Below, one piece after another: positions 23,198 through 35,992 of a stretch of 64,000 bases of DNA. Made by a program: the position numbers and the translations under genes. Location: NCBI RefSeq assembly GCF_018691265.1, contig NW_024881324.1:2607730-2671729 (forward strand), in the 5' to 3' direction. Every line of letters starts with the position of its first letter. Positions within the stretch are counted from its first letter, which is position 1. This stretch comes from Tyto alba (lineage: Eukaryota > Chordata > Aves > Strigiformes > Tytonidae). Under the pieces are notes generated by a model. That model had not been told where the DNA came from. It searched no databases and worked only from the letters and a program-made list of their open reading frames with translations.

Positions 23198-25715
23198 CTT
23201 AAAATAAAAGAAATTAAGTAAATGAATACAATTGATGCAAATATACCAGAAGACTATATGCTCATATACATTACATAAATATTACATTTTCATTATTAAT
23301 TGTTCCTGTAATTTCCCTTTTGCAGTTTGTTTTCTCACTGAAATTTTTACCATTTTTTTTAGATTTCAAGTTTTGCTTTATTCATTTAAAGAAAGAGTCT
23401 GTTCACACATGGTTTTGATTAATTAGTTAAACAAGGAAGCAAGTACTTTATCCTTTCAAAGCCTATATAAGTTAGGTTTTCTTTTCAAGTTAGGTTTTCT
23501 TTTTTTTCTTCCTTTTTTTTTTTTTTAAGAAAAGCTGCAAAAAGAAACACTCAGAAAACAGAAGTGGTAGATAAATGCTGGTTAGCAAACTCCGTATTTT
23601 TTTAAGGGTACAGCTTTTGTAAGGATATATTCTTCTCCGAAATTAATTTTACGTGAGACTGCTAAAGTTTCAGCCACATAGCCTCACTGTGTTGTATTTT
23701 TTACGTAAAATCAATTCATGCTGGTGACAGCCAATCTATCCATAACCAAACTGGTTATTAAAGACCACCGAACAAATACACAGCTCTTCAGGAAAGCGTA
23801 AGGGTAACTGTGTCTTACAAAATAAGGCAATTCTATCGCATCTCTTTTCAAAGGGTGGAGATTAAGGATTAGAATTTTTGAAAAATATTACAGGGGCACA
23901 AGGGAAATCCTCAGCATTTGAGCAATTCAGAAGAAGTACTCTTAGACAAATGATGGCAGAACAAGAGGGGAAGGGAGAACAAGCCCCTGGAGCACAAAAA
24001 GCTCTATTTAAGCCACAGCTACTACTACTCAAGGAAGAAGGAATTTGTCAGCAGGAAAGAAGAAAAGCTTCCAGGGTTTGAAGGTAACGTCAAACACAGG
24101 ATCTCTTCGGTGGTGCTGCTGACTAAAGAGTAACTAACTTAGGGTCCACTTGAAAACTTTGCAAGGTTACTGGCTTTCACTGTCAAAGAGGGCACACAGC
24201 AAACCCTCCTCTTCCTCAGTAGCCATTTCAGTAACCCGAGTCAACTCACAGCACAAAAACCCTCAGCATCGGATAAAGCATTCAGGGTTGTTTGGTTTAT
24301 AGGGAATGGCTTTAAAACCCACAGTACAGATTTTATGACTAAACCCTGGCTTTTTGCAACTGACATATAAACAAATTAAAAATAGTCACTACAAAAAGCT
24401 CATATGATGACCATAAACTTTTAATGAGCTCTTTTCAGTACATCATCTAATGAATTTGGAATGTAGCAATTTTTATCTTTTATTATGAAATACCTAGAGT
24501 CTTCACCACCACACACTTAATTATGGCAAAAGAGGGGAAGCCGCCTGGTTTTGGTTTTGTGGTGGTTTGTGGGTCTTTTTTGTTTGTTGTAGTTATTTGC
24601 GTTTTATAAATGGACAGCACTTACTGAATACTGAATACCTACCACCTACGCATGTTGCTACAGTTACCACAACAAGTGACAGCTGTACACTGTGCAAACA
24701 TAAAAGACAAATACTTCAGACATTTCTGTGATTATTTTCACCGATAATCTGAAAAAGTGAAAGTTTCTTTGGACAGAATGGTCCATAAAAGGTTCCAGTC
24801 ACCATTTAAATAATATATTTGCTAATGACTGTATTTTAAAAGCATCTACTTTCACTAGATACTTTCTATGACTGCCCAGCAAATATTAGGTTAATATTAA
24901 GATTCTTTCAGTGTTCTGCTTCCATGAACAAATAGTACCAATTTGGCAATAAAAAAAATAAGTTTTAAGCATGTTTGGCTGACTTGTTTCTTCTTTGGAT
25001 GAACAAAAAGTAGAAAATTACAATCTGTTAATGCATGGAACATGACAGGCAGACTTTCCTGAGTGATGAAAATAATTGCACCATCGATTACTTAGCTCTA
25101 CTTGGTATCTTTTAAGAGAAAGAAATATCCCAATTACCTACTCTTTTGTGATTTCAGGGTTTGGTTCATGATCAGAAAATGATGTTTGTGACACATGCAA
25201 CTGCAAGTGCCTTGCTTCTTAAGAGTTACTTAATGGGAAAACTACTTTTTCTTATTACACGGTAAAAAAAAAAAAAAAGACTCAGTTATTTTGGATTTAT
25301 TAGGTATCTTTGACTTGCTTTAGCTATGCTTGGACTTCAGTCTGACAGTATTTTAAAAACACTGATTTACAGACACTGAACGTCCAGTGCTGAAATACGT
25401 AACTGTTCACTAGCAGAAAACCTCTTGCTTGCCAAGTGATTCAAAGACATCAGCTCCAGACAGGTTACAGCTCCGTGCAGACTCCATTTTATATTCAAGA
25501 CACTCATGTTTTTTCAATATATTTTCACTTTATTTTTCAAGACAACACCACTCAGTAAAAAAACCTCCCTCTCCAGAGTGCCCCGTGAACTAAACGAGCA
25601 TCCGTGGCTAACGGGACAGCAGATTTACTATGTGATGCCAAGGGAGGAGAGTTTTGGGATTGTGCAAAACTTATTATATATCCTATATTTTTATTCAATC
25701 TGATTTTCACCCTCT

Positions 25716-25735
25716 TGTGTGTGTGTGTGTGTGTG
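25716..25735. repeat. (TG)n microsatellite
   Basis: Ten TG units next to the GC-rich segment. Confidence 0.9.
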
Positions 25736-25789
25736 CTTCCTACTCTGAGCATGTGCGCCAATGCTAACCAGCTTTTTAAGCCGGATGAG

Positions 25790-26080
25790 TCGGTAAGGTA
25801 GGAGAAGAGGTCTGTGTGCCGGCCACCGGAGTGGAAACACAAATCGGGGGGTCCGGCTGCCACCGGCTGTGGGGGGGCCGGTGTCTGGGGGCAGCTCCCG
25901 GAGCATCCAGGGGCTGCTGCTGGCCACGACTCCATGCTGCCTCCACCTGCTCCACCAGCGGGCTTCGTTTCTGAGCGGCGGCAGAGCGGGGACAGGCTCG
26001 GGGACCCGCGCCGTTAACGGTAACGGCACCGGCTTCTGTCTGGGCTCAGCGGCGCGTGGGCCTTGGGAATACGCCCAGTG
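25790..26080. other. CpG-rich intronic segment
   Basis: This GC-rich block has many CpGs (GCCGGCCACCGGAG, GAGCGGCGGCAGAGCGGGGA, CCGCGCCGTTAACGG) inside otherwise AT-rich intron 14. Open frames run on both strands, as expected for GC-rich DNA. No known protein, LTR or CR1 sequence is recognised. Confidence 0.5.
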
Positions 26081-27627
26081 ATCACCCGTTTTGTTCCATG
26101 CCAACGCAGGCATCAACAGACGCTACAATAAAAACCAGTTTCATGTCACTTTTGCACCTACAGCTAGGTTTGTGGTAGGGGGGAGGACCATCGGGCGAAC
26201 ACCTGATTCATGCACGAAAGAACCACTCGCAAGAGAAGATAATAAAATAAAGTGTAGAAGGTTTTCTTGCATCCCCGTTCCCTGCAGAGGAAGTTAAAAG
26301 TCTAAGCTGAATAATTTCTTCACAGGCAGTATGTTAGAGAACCTGCCTCAGAAGCAGCTCTTGGACAGACGAATGTTAATAACTCTGCGAGACCAGAAGG
26401 TATTCACCAAAAATTTCCAAAGGAACCCAGGTGTGAAATACCTGCTAATATAAGCGAACTTATTTGTAACCTCTTACTTTAAACCTCTCCAGGGTTTGGA
26501 TATCAACGCGAGTGGCTAAAATATACACACTTTTTAAAGAAGGGCTCTGTGGATAATAGAGATAGGCAAACTTAATTTTGTGCAACTAAAACGTGGTACA
26601 AATATAGAACTTTGCATCAGTGGACACATACCTAAATATGATACATTCAGGGAAGGAATCACAGTTTTTGTGCAAGTCACAAAACGTATCTTTTCCGATT
26701 ATCTGAAGGAGTCAATAAGCAAATGGGTAACTGAAAATCAGGTTGATACACTTCAATACCCAATAGACGTTTAATAGCGCTAACATAGACTTCTGAGAAT
26801 AAAAGCAGAGATAGGAAAAAAAGGCGCTTCCATGGATAAGTAACTGTGAAAGAGAATAAATGGACAATCAAGGGAGGTCACTGGAGGAGTCTCCATGATC
26901 TAAGCTGTGGCTGTTCCGTTCAACGTGTTTGTATCTCACCCAAAAAAACCCAAATGCAAGTATTTACATGAGAAAGACTACCAATAACATTAAGGTGCAA
27001 GGAACCAAATAATGAAGCACTGCAAGAAAAAAAATCTCACCACACCGAGCAACTAGGAAATGATATAGCAGAGGAAATTCATTGTACTGAACATAAAGTG
27101 ATTCTCTACAATTCACTCTACAATTCTCACAATGACTTGTGAGCTGACCATTTCCACTTAAGAACTGGATCACGGTGTTACAACAGACAGCTCTGTAAAA
27201 GCATGACCTCAATAGAACTCCTAGCCCAAAAAAGATAATGCTCAGGATAATTATGAGAGGAACAGCATTTTGCTATTACACACACCTGATTGCGTACTTC
27301 CATTGTGAATGGTGCATGAAGTTCCAGTTCCCATTTCAAAAGAAAATGTGAGAACTAGAAAAAGGTACACAGTAGGGTAATAAATATGATCAAAAGTATA
27401 CAACTGTTTTCCTATAAGGAATGATTAAATAGAATAGGAACTGTCTTGGAGAAAACCTCAGAATGAGTGGAATATGAGGTGTGAAAGAGGAGGCAAATAG
27501 GTAATAATCATTCATCAGCTTTTTCAATACAAGAACTAGAACAAATCTCACCAACTAAGAGGAACCAGATGAAACAAACTAACAAACTACCAAGGCTCAA
27601 ACTGAAATCCCTTGCAAACCCCACCAG

Positions 27628-27649
27628 AAAAAAAAAAAAAAAAAAAAAA
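27628..27649. repeat. Poly(A) run
   Basis: Twenty-two A residues in intron 14. No retroelement is recognised directly beside it. Confidence 0.9.
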
Positions 27650-28515
27650 GGAAGTTTTTCAGGCACACATACAGAATTTCTCACCAGAGATTATAGCTCA
27701 CGGTAAAAATATCTGATTTTTTTTTTTAGCACATATTTAAAATCCATGGAAGGAAAAGAACCCACAAAACAAACCAAAACCAAAAGCCCCCAAACCATTT
27801 GGAGCTAGTAAAGAAACCACCTCCTGCTCAAGACATCTGTGGTCTGAAGCACAGAACAGATTCTGGGAGAATATCCATGGAAAGTATGATTAAATCTCTG
27901 CCTTTTCTCACACTCTTCCCCAGACACCTCTACTGGTCACTGGATACCCAGTGTTGTTAAAAGTAGACTCAGAGTACCCGCCAAGCTGGAATCCAGGAAA
28001 TGGGCAGCTATTTATAGTCAGTTATACTGTGCTTAAACCTCAGAACTACAGCATGTTTAAAGCAGGTCAATTTGTTTTCCTCTTACTGCTTCACCCCTGC
28101 TGCCTACTGGCACCCCAGAGCTCCCACCAGCAAGTTCTGCTACCAGAAAGGCAGCTACCTCTCATCAAGTACCATAAAATACAGGGGAGACAAGGCAAGC
28201 CAGTGGCCTTTTGGTTGAAAAATGGTGTACTAGGACCACGTTTCATGCAGGACTTTCACTGACTGAGACACAGTTCAGTACTGATTTAAATAATGGAACT
28301 CCCCAGCATACGTAAGAATTAAGTATTATATATATAGGGATGCAAACATTAACTTCTGTATTTTCTGAGGATCCTCTGGGTCTTCATATGTACCTCAAAA
28401 TTCATTACTTAAGGAGCGGGTGCTATACAATAATATATATTATTATATATTAAATAGTATATAATAATATGCACATACAATATATGATGTATATTATTAC
28501 TGTTCTAATACTTAC

Positions 28516-28704
28516 TTTTTCTTTGTCCTCCAACAATACATGATTTTTGGAGGTCCACACAGCGCATTTCCATGCAGTTTTCTAGCAATCCACTGTGTCC
28601 ACAGGTACAAATCTTGTAACAACCAACATCGCCAGCTGAGGATGGAACCTGAATAAGCGTACCTTGACGGACAATAAAATCTGAGGCTTCTCCCAGTTTG
28701 CAAC
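28516..28704 (-). CDS. RECK: RECK exon 14 (cysteine-rich middle region)
   Basis: This 189-bp exon encodes CKLGEASDFIVRQGTLIQVP, then CYKICTCGHSGLLENC and CIVGGQRK. The spacing resembles small disulfide modules of the VWC or TIL kind, but no firm domain name is justified. It ends after one base of a Ser codon, and the donor is GTAAGT. Confidence 0.97.
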
Positions 28705-31274
28705 CTACATACAGGGAGAAATTTTAGCTCAGGTTTAGTAAATACTTTGGCAAGTGCCACTACCAAAAATAACTACTACACTTTGACTTGTGGAAAAACT
28801 AAAGTTTTCCTAAAGCAGTCTTGCTCTCGCCCTTTAGACAAATTCACTCATTTCACAAAGGCAACGAGTAGCAGGAACAGAAGACACCTGCTTGAGACAG
28901 TGTTCTGAAGTACCTGTAGAAATGTCACTTTAGAGAAGACTGGTAATTCCAACAATTCTCAAGTAATTTAATTTTCCACAGGTCTGTAGTAGTATGAAAA
29001 GTACCTGATATGAGATACCACATATGCTTCACTCTCTCCAATACAGAATCTGAATTAAAGGGTCTCACAAGCAAAGTCTAGCCATTTCCCCTCTCTCTCC
29101 TATTTTATTGTGTCTTTCTTCCCTACTTGTATCTCTTATGTGAACACTGAAGGACTCTTATAGGTAGACAGGAAGAAAGGAGAAAGAGAGAAAAATCAGG
29201 AAAACTGGATTAAAAAAAAAAAAGAATGAAAAAGAAGAAAGTGGTTTTAAAAATTGCAAGGAAAAAATAATAAAAGAAATAGTAGATTAAATTTACCCTA
29301 GAAGTGATGAACTGCAACAAATCCCCCAAAGCTTTCAACGAATAAAAAGACTGAATTCAAACATAAAAGTCACCTTCCAACCTTCAGAGGAGGTAAACCA
29401 TCTCTTCAAAAGCCCTGGGTGAGATTGTTTTCAGGTTGCTTTGAATGACTTTTGCAGCAAGTGAAGACAATACAAACTCTACAGTAATAATGCTCAGCTT
29501 TTCAGAAAAACAAAAATATTTGCAAGGGTCACAGAAACATAACCAAAACAATGTCCCTAGGCTCACAAAAAGAATGAGCTGAAGTCTACCCTCACTTTTA
29601 GAAGAGCACTAGGGTAGCAGATGTACGAGTGAAGCAAACCCCAGTTTTCCTCTTTGGAATTAAAAATCACTGGAGAAACTGCTGATCAGCCACAGAACTG
29701 CTGGAAGAAAAGAGGCTCGGGGAACCGATGCGAGACAGTTATGGCAATGTTCTCTGTCACTTCCTCTAGAAAGGAGGCTGCTTCATGCAGTTCAGTTTCA
29801 AAATCAGGGTTGCTCTCACTTGCTTAGTCTCCCTCGAAACACACGTTCAAGACATCACCAAATGCAAGCTTTCCTCTTTGCTTCAAGAACCATAGGTGCT
29901 CCCTCATGTGACTGAATGATACCTTTTGCTTTAAAGAAAGGGGAAAAATTGTGTCAAGCACTACTGGTCTCTAAGGTAGTACGATGCTGTAGAAGTTGGA
30001 CATCGTACAGTCTCCCACCTCCTTTGTCGATCCGGCCCATGTTACCAACACCATCCAAGCCTGCCATTTCCAAGTTAGACAGCTGAAACTCACTCTTCAT
30101 GAGGCTCTCTCCCCAATCAGCTCACACTTACGCATGGTGCAGAAGTTGGACAACATCTATGTTCTAAAAAAGTAGCTCCCAAATGCCCACGAATGCCGTT
30201 CTGGTGAGCTGTGCTTATATTAGAAGTATCACTCAGTGGAGCAGTGGCAGAAATGCAGTCAGCTGTGTACTGCTGCATCTCCAGATGTCATCTTTAATGA
30301 GAAGCAGTACTGTGGGTCTTGTGGAAGGACAGGGCAGCACAAGATCCATTAGTTGTGTTTTTGCCATTTCCCCAAGTCAGTGTCATTTTCCTCCAAACTG
30401 CAAGTCTACGTACGAATTTGGGACAGACACAGAGCCAGTCTGCCTCGCGGTTCTGCCTTTTTCTTGGGTCAACGAACTCACAGCACTGTCAGTCACTAAA
30501 GATGAAGTGAGGAGATGCTGCATCAGTGCTGCAAGCTCCAGCAGTAGAGAGAAGAAAGGAGAGGCAAGGAAACTATGTGCCACGCCACCTCCTTCCCAAG
30601 CCCTAAAACTGGACACTCTGAATCCAGGGAAGCAGCAACAGTGAAGCTCTTAAGAAAAAGCCTGGGTATTAATTTACTCAGACTGGAACTAGTTACCCAT
30701 GAGCTGCTGGAGACATTTTGAGAAGTTGACCTGGCCTATGAAGGAGGATTTGGGACAATTCCATGTAAGATACCACCTTGAACTCTGGCCACTGGAATTG
30801 CTGCCAATGCAAATGTACAGCCCAGGGCACCCCGTATTTGATCAGACTCTCAGAACTCTCAAAACGTCTTCCCAAGACCAACAGCCTGATTTTCATTCAT
30901 CTCAAGGGAAGACATAATGTCCATTTATTTCACCAGTATGGAAAATAATGTGGATATGGCTAATAACATATGGAAATACAGGGCAATACATGTTGCAGTG
31001 TCTGCAGCAGCAGTGAGCTGCACTGTATTTGCAGTATAGCACGCTTGTAATTTTAAACAGCAGGCAGGCTGCTTAGAGACTGTGTATGGACATTGATTTC
31101 TTCTGAAGCAAAAATAAATAATATTTCTTCAAACAAGTTGTTCTGTTTCAGTGGACAATAAAAGTGGAAAAAAATTGAGAAATGGAAAGAGGTAGAAGGT
31201 AGGCTACAGCTTTTGAAAGCACAAGACAATTGTGATAACAGATCTTCCGAAATATCAGCAATTAAAACCCTTAC
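28705..31274 (-). other. RECK: RECK intron 13
   Basis: No repeat is recognised. A 153-residue + strand open frame (30183-30644) has no identifiable domain. Confidence 0.75.
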
Positions 31275-31415
31275 CTGGCACACACAAATACGGAAGACAC
31301 AGTTCTCCAGACTGACATCCTTTTCTGTTTACCTCACATAACTGATTAGCTGCACATGGATTTGGATTACATGGATGGGTAACATCTTCTACAATGTTAC
31401 CAAAAGAACTCGGGC
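31275..31415 (-). CDS. RECK: RECK exon 13 (cysteine-rich middle region)
   Basis: This 141-bp exon encodes THPCNPNPCAANQLCEVNRK followed by CLPYLCVPG. The repeated CNPNPC pattern recurs in exon 16. It is more divergent from mammals than its neighbours (GELCLPYL against GDPCLPYF in human), but every cysteine is kept. Confidence 0.95.
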
Positions 31416-33214
31416 CTGAAAACAGAATATACAGCGTCTGTATTGATTTAAATGAGGTTTATTTTTCTGCAGTAAAGCACGACATTTCTTACATTCCGTA
31501 AAATCATATTTTTGACAATTCTGTCAAATATTTTTTAACTATACTTGTAGAAGCTTGACATGACAAGGTAGTTAACTTATTTCAAAAGTTTAGTCCTGAA
31601 TCCTGGAAATAATGACCCAGATGATTCTTCACAAGCCACATGTATTTCCTCTATCTTGTTTACCCAGTAATTTTCTCTATGACAAAAATACAAACTGACA
31701 ACAACCAGCACATAAGTCCCATAGCCAATGATTAACAAATTGGAGGTTTAAAGTACACTTACTGTTTAACCAAGTTTGCTATCATCGATAAACTTTTGTT
31801 TCTGTTTTCCCTTTAACTCATTCTTAACGTTCTCCTGTTACAAGGTTAAGGAAAGGGAGGACAATGTGGAAAAGCAGCAGCTAAAGGAAAGAACCACCCA
31901 AAGCTTCAATACATTGTCCCTCTGGGAACAATTTATTTGTTGAGGCATGCTTTCAGCTGCAGATCTTACTAACCAAAAGTTTACTATTTTCAAAGTAGCT
32001 GGGATTCTGAGGAAGAAATGTCAAGATGTAATTTGGAAGAAGGTCTAAAATGGATAAATCCTATAAAGTTAAAAAGGTCTAAATCCTACAGAGATAAATA
32101 TGCAACAGGAAATAGTAATAGGGTAGAGCAGATTTGGAAAATAAAGTAAAAAGTTTCATTTAAATGAAATCTTGAACCAAGATGAAATTTTACGAATACA
32201 GTTGTGTTCCACACCGAGGGATAAAACATGCTAGAAGAAAATAGAATCACAAAAAAAATTAATTCTTCCATACCCCTCCTAAACTCATGCTCTATTGCCC
32301 CAAGAGTTAATTTGGATTTTGGTTATTCTTATTGCACAGTTAAAAGAACAGAGTTTATGCATCAGGCAAAAGTGTCATTTTGTACCTCAAGAAGTTGTGC
32401 ACTCAAGCACGCTATTGTTTAAGTGACATTTATTTGAGATCAGTCCTCCCAAGCACGATTCAGCTTTTGTCCTGTAAATAAGTAGTGCTAGTAGTTTTAT
32501 TATTATAATACTTTTCTGTCATGTGAGATGACTTGAAGAACAGAGTTTTCTTAAAGTAAGATTAACCAATCTATTTTCAAGTGGGTATAAACCACCGAAA
32601 TTCAACAAACCAGATTATTAGATGATACAGATTAGTGTACTTGCACTGAATACATGAAGTCCCCAAAGGAGAAGTGTGGTGGGTTAGCCTTGGCTAACAG
32701 CCAAACTCCTACCCAGTCCCCCCACCCCAAATGGGATGGGGAGAGAAAATAGGTGGGACAGGAACAGAAAAGCTCACCGGCTGAGATAAAGACAGGGAGA
32801 TTGTGTAAGAATTACCACTGCGGGCAAAACCCACTTGACTTGCCAAAAATGAACTAAATTTATTGCCAATTAAAATTATTATCTAATTACAGATTCAGGT
32901 AATGGGAACAAAAAGACAGATATTAAAGCAATTTCTTTCTTCCGCCTGGCGAGCTGGCTGTGTCTCGCCCACACAGGCCCTGCAGCCTCCACTGCCACCA
33001 AAACCACCTTGCCACATACGACCAATACCAGAAGGAATAAACGTGATGAGCTGTGTCAACCTGAAAAATCTGATTTCCTCTAACACGCCAAATAACATGC
33101 CTCAAATTCAATACATTTTTATTTAAAAGAAATTATGAAAATTGTTAAAAGCAATGATACACATTCCAAGTATCTGGGTTTCTAATTTTATTGCATAAGT
33201 ATGTTGATACTTAC
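31416..33214 (-). other. RECK: RECK intron 12
   Basis: It contains the LTR 3' fragment at about 32675-32960. The remainder is unrecognised. Confidence 0.8.
32675..32960 (-). mobile_element. LTR 3' fragment, avian ERV family B
   Basis: Read on the minus strand it matches the 3' third of the long LTR at 59.3-60.4 kb: the GCAATAAATTTAGTTCAT type poly(A) region, then CTCCCTGTCTTTATCTC, and an ending GGCTAACCCACCACA. It is in the same sense as RECK but lacks the 5' part. The right limit is uncertain and could extend to about 33030. Confidence 0.75.
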
Positions 33215-33351
33215 TCAGGTATGTATCCAATGGGATACAGTTCTCCAAGTCATCTGTTGGAGATAAGAGCTCGCAAATACTTTCAGCTGAGTGGCCTTCA
33301 GGGAATTTATTCTGATCTCCACATTTCTTCAGTATTTCCACACAGTCTGAT
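33215..33351 (-). CDS. RECK: RECK exon 12 (CRD end)
   Basis: This 137-bp exon encodes SDCVEILKKCGDQNKFPEG through CIPLDTYL and ends after the first base of a Ser codon. The human protein has Arg there. It closes the CRD with four conserved cysteines. The donor is GTAAGT. Confidence 0.96.
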
Positions 33352-33483
33352 CTTCAGATAAATAAAGAAACAGAACTTCACAAACATTACTTGAAAAGTT
33401 CTTGTATGAAAAAGATTTCTTTCCACATTCTTCCCTTCCCTGAATCTACAATCTTCCCCTTCTGTCTCACAACAGTGTTTATA

Positions 33484-33534
33484 AATATATATATACACAC
33501 ACACTTTTAATATACATACATACATATATATATG
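33484..33534. repeat. (AT)n/(AC)n compound microsatellite
   Basis: Alternating AT and AC dinucleotides plus CATA tetranucleotides. Confidence 0.85.
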
Positions 33535-33930
33535 CTACATTTTACATAAAGGGGGAGGAACAAATTTGTGACGCAAAGACAGGAACTATTGCTTATGCTA
33601 CTCTTCCTCTACTTTGGGCTTGGTGATCTTTATTTTTTATGGCATCATATGCATGCATCTTTCAAGACCAAGCATCTCCTTCATTACAAATGTCTAACAT
33701 GGATTGAACTCTCATCCTACTACTTGTACTATTAACTGGTCTCTTTTCTACCCAATCACCTACTTTCAAAACTTATCTTTTCAAAAATAAACTTAATTAT
33801 TTCAGACCTTTCTGTCATCTGAAAATCACCAATAGGTCCCAAAACAAAAAAAAAAAAAAAAAAAAGGGGGAAGGTTTTATAGACACTGCAGAAAGTCAAA
33901 AAAACTCCAACAATAAATCTGCTTTACAAT

Positions 33931-34415
33931 TGTCCTGGTTGGGGCTGGCCTAGAGCTCCCGTGGGTCTGGCAGCGGGAGGAGCTGCAGCCCCCTGAGACC
34001 CCAGGGGCTCCCCGGGTCCCAGTGCCCTCACCTGTGTGCGGGGGCGGGGGGAGCACAGCTGGAGGGCTGGGCCCCGATTGGCCGATATCCCATGTCACGT
34101 GACACTGTGCTCACTATATAAAGGCAGGAGAGGGCCGGGAGGGGCTGCCACTTCTGGGAGTGTGGCTGTGGGGCCTTGGTGTTCAGGATCGCTGGCTGGG
34201 AGCAGGTGGGTGTCAGTGGGTGGTGAGCAGCTGTATTGTACATCACCCGCTGATACTGCTGCCAGTGTATTGTTCTGTTACTGTTATTAAACTGTTTTTA
34301 TCTCAACCTGCGAGTCTCCCTTTGCCCCTCCGATTCCCTCCCCATTCCCAAGTGGGGGGAGGGTGGGTGAGCGGCTGTGTGGTGTTTAGCTGCTGACCAG
34401 GCTCAAACCACAACA
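33931..34415 (+). mobile_element. Solo LTR, avian ERV family A, with perfect target duplication
   Basis: It begins TGTCCTGGTTGGGGCTGGCC and ends GCTCAAACCACAACA. It is flanked by identical ACAAT at 33926-33930 and 34416-34420, a 5-bp target-site duplication. Internal landmarks include CACTATATAAAGGC (TATA box) and TTATTAAACTGTTTTTATCT. It is GC-rich in the U3 part. It is antisense to RECK, within intron 11. Confidence 0.93.
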
Positions 34416-34636
34416 ACAATGAAAGCAGATGCATCCATCTCATTAACAAGAAAGCACCTTCCATTTACAGTGATGGAAATTCAAGCAGCAGCAACTCTGC
34501 AAGTTCATACTCCTTCCATGTTTGCCTTCCCATGTTTTCCTAACGTAAGTCAAACACAGTCCTACAGCAGCTTTTTACTTCTCACTAAGATCCTTAGCAG
34601 AACCTCTAAACTCTTCTATTAACCCACAGTACTTAC

Positions 34637-34849
34637 TTGCAGATAATACTTCCTCTAGATTTGCTGTGGCAAGGTTTAATCTGCAGTGAGCAGGCAATTG
34701 CTTTCCACATTTCTGGCTGGCATTTTTTAATATCAAGCACGGGAATATTTATAAACGGCATCTTAATACTCCCTTTTTCCCATAGTTTCATGTCATTCAT
34801 GGCTCCCTGGTCTGACTGAGTATTGCAGCTCCTAAAAAGTTCTGTTGGT
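34637..34849 (-). CDS. RECK: RECK exon 11 (CRD)
   Basis: This 213-bp exon starts with the last base of an Arg codon, followed by PTELFRSCNTQ. It runs through MPFINIPVLDIKKCQPEMW to GSIICK and forms the core of the CRD. The sequence is nearly identical to mammals. An ERV LTR lies less than 300 bp away in the preceding part of the + strand, that is, downstream in the transcript. Confidence 0.97.
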
Positions 34850-35812
34850 CTTAAAAGAAGAAGTTAAGATCTAACATGTACACAAGAAAATACCACACAT
34901 TTTACCTTTTACCATATGAATTCTGCAACCTTGATATCATGTGCTTCTTGTGGTATAAAAAAAATTAATTCCTTCCACAGTCAAGCAAGATCAAAATCAA
35001 ATTGAATTCTGTCTTTAAGGAAAATAAGCTCTTTAAGACTCAAGGTTGAAACTCCTTCTCACCTCTACCTCTTAGATCAAAAAATCACTTAGATTTTTCT
35101 TACTTGAAGAAAGTTGACTTAAAAGCAAATATTTTAGGTATACTGAAGGTACACTGTGCAAATGTTTCCTGGTGCATCACTGTTGGAAGTTGATTTATCG
35201 TTCATATTTGCCCAGGCTGCATCTATCACATATGTGATTCTAATAGTCACATAACACTCATGCCACTGTATCCTATTTCAAAGAAAAGCCAGATATCTCT
35301 AATAGCTAATAAAATTTTAAATGTGTTGTTTTTTTTTTTTTTTGAAACTCAAGCTATTTAATTTGTAACTTTGGAATTACCAATGCAGGCTCCACTTTTA
35401 AATCATGCATTTTGCCCTACAGAGTATAAAACCACAGAAATATCTCTGAAAGAAAATGAATTTTGAAAAAGCATAACATGTACATTTAACAAGCATTTTT
35501 ACCCTATTTATAATACACAACATTCCAGTAATCATGGCTTACTTGTCTATAGAGTAAGACAGAGGAATATGCTGCTAATACATGTTACTAGTTCATGGGT
35601 TAGCTTTTATTCTTGTAAGTTTTGTTATGTCTGTTGTTAAACACTTTTCCAAAAGTTTATTCTAAAGAAAAACTATTTACTTTTAAATCATCTAAAGAAA
35701 TATTTGCAGAAAGGCAGCTAAATACAATCTCAAAATAAGCCTGAAAAACATTTTATTATTTAAATCAAAGCACAGTAATTCCTTTATAAAATATTCAGTG
35801 TCTCTCTCCTAC
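34850..35812 (-). other. RECK: RECK intron 10
   Basis: AT-rich, with no recognised repeat. Confidence 0.8.
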
Positions 35813-35992
35813 CTGTTATTAAAATTAGTGCAGTAAGTAAGATTTCTACAGCCCAGCTGACAAGGTTCTCGTACATCTGCTAAACAGGTCAACATGGAAA
35901 CTTCAACTGCATTATACTCACAAAAGCGATCAAATTCTTGCCAGCTCTGTGAATTGCCCCAGCTCGTGCTATAAAGTTTAGTGCAGAGCTCT
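35813..35992 (-). CDS. RECK: RECK exon 10 (CC5 end, CRD start)
   Basis: This 180-bp exon is split inside Arg codons at both ends. It contains ELCTKLYS of CC5, then the VREPCQLGCRNLTYC stretch. The NLT there is a known glycosylation sequon at the entry to the frizzled-like cysteine-rich domain. Acceptor and donor are canonical. Confidence 0.97.

Larger units (their letters stand above)
23198..28515 (-). other. RECK: RECK intron 14
   Basis: It contains a (TG)n tract (25716-25735), a GC- and CpG-rich segment (about 25790-26080), an A-run (27628-27649) and an AT-rich stretch near 28425-28500. No further exon is supported. Confidence 0.8.
33352..34636 (-). other. RECK: RECK intron 11
   Basis: It holds AT/AC microsatellite DNA (33484-33534), an A-run (33846-33865) and a complete solo LTR (33931-34415). 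Confidence 0.85.

Noticed and set aside
25691..26116. 141-residue minus-strand frame in the CpG-rich block as a gene
   Set aside because: No recognised domain. The opposite strand is equally open, as expected from high GC, and the C-terminal part is the translated TG microsatellite.
30183..30644. 153-residue + strand open frame in intron 13
   Set aside because: No domain, start context or splice evidence. The composition looks like chance.
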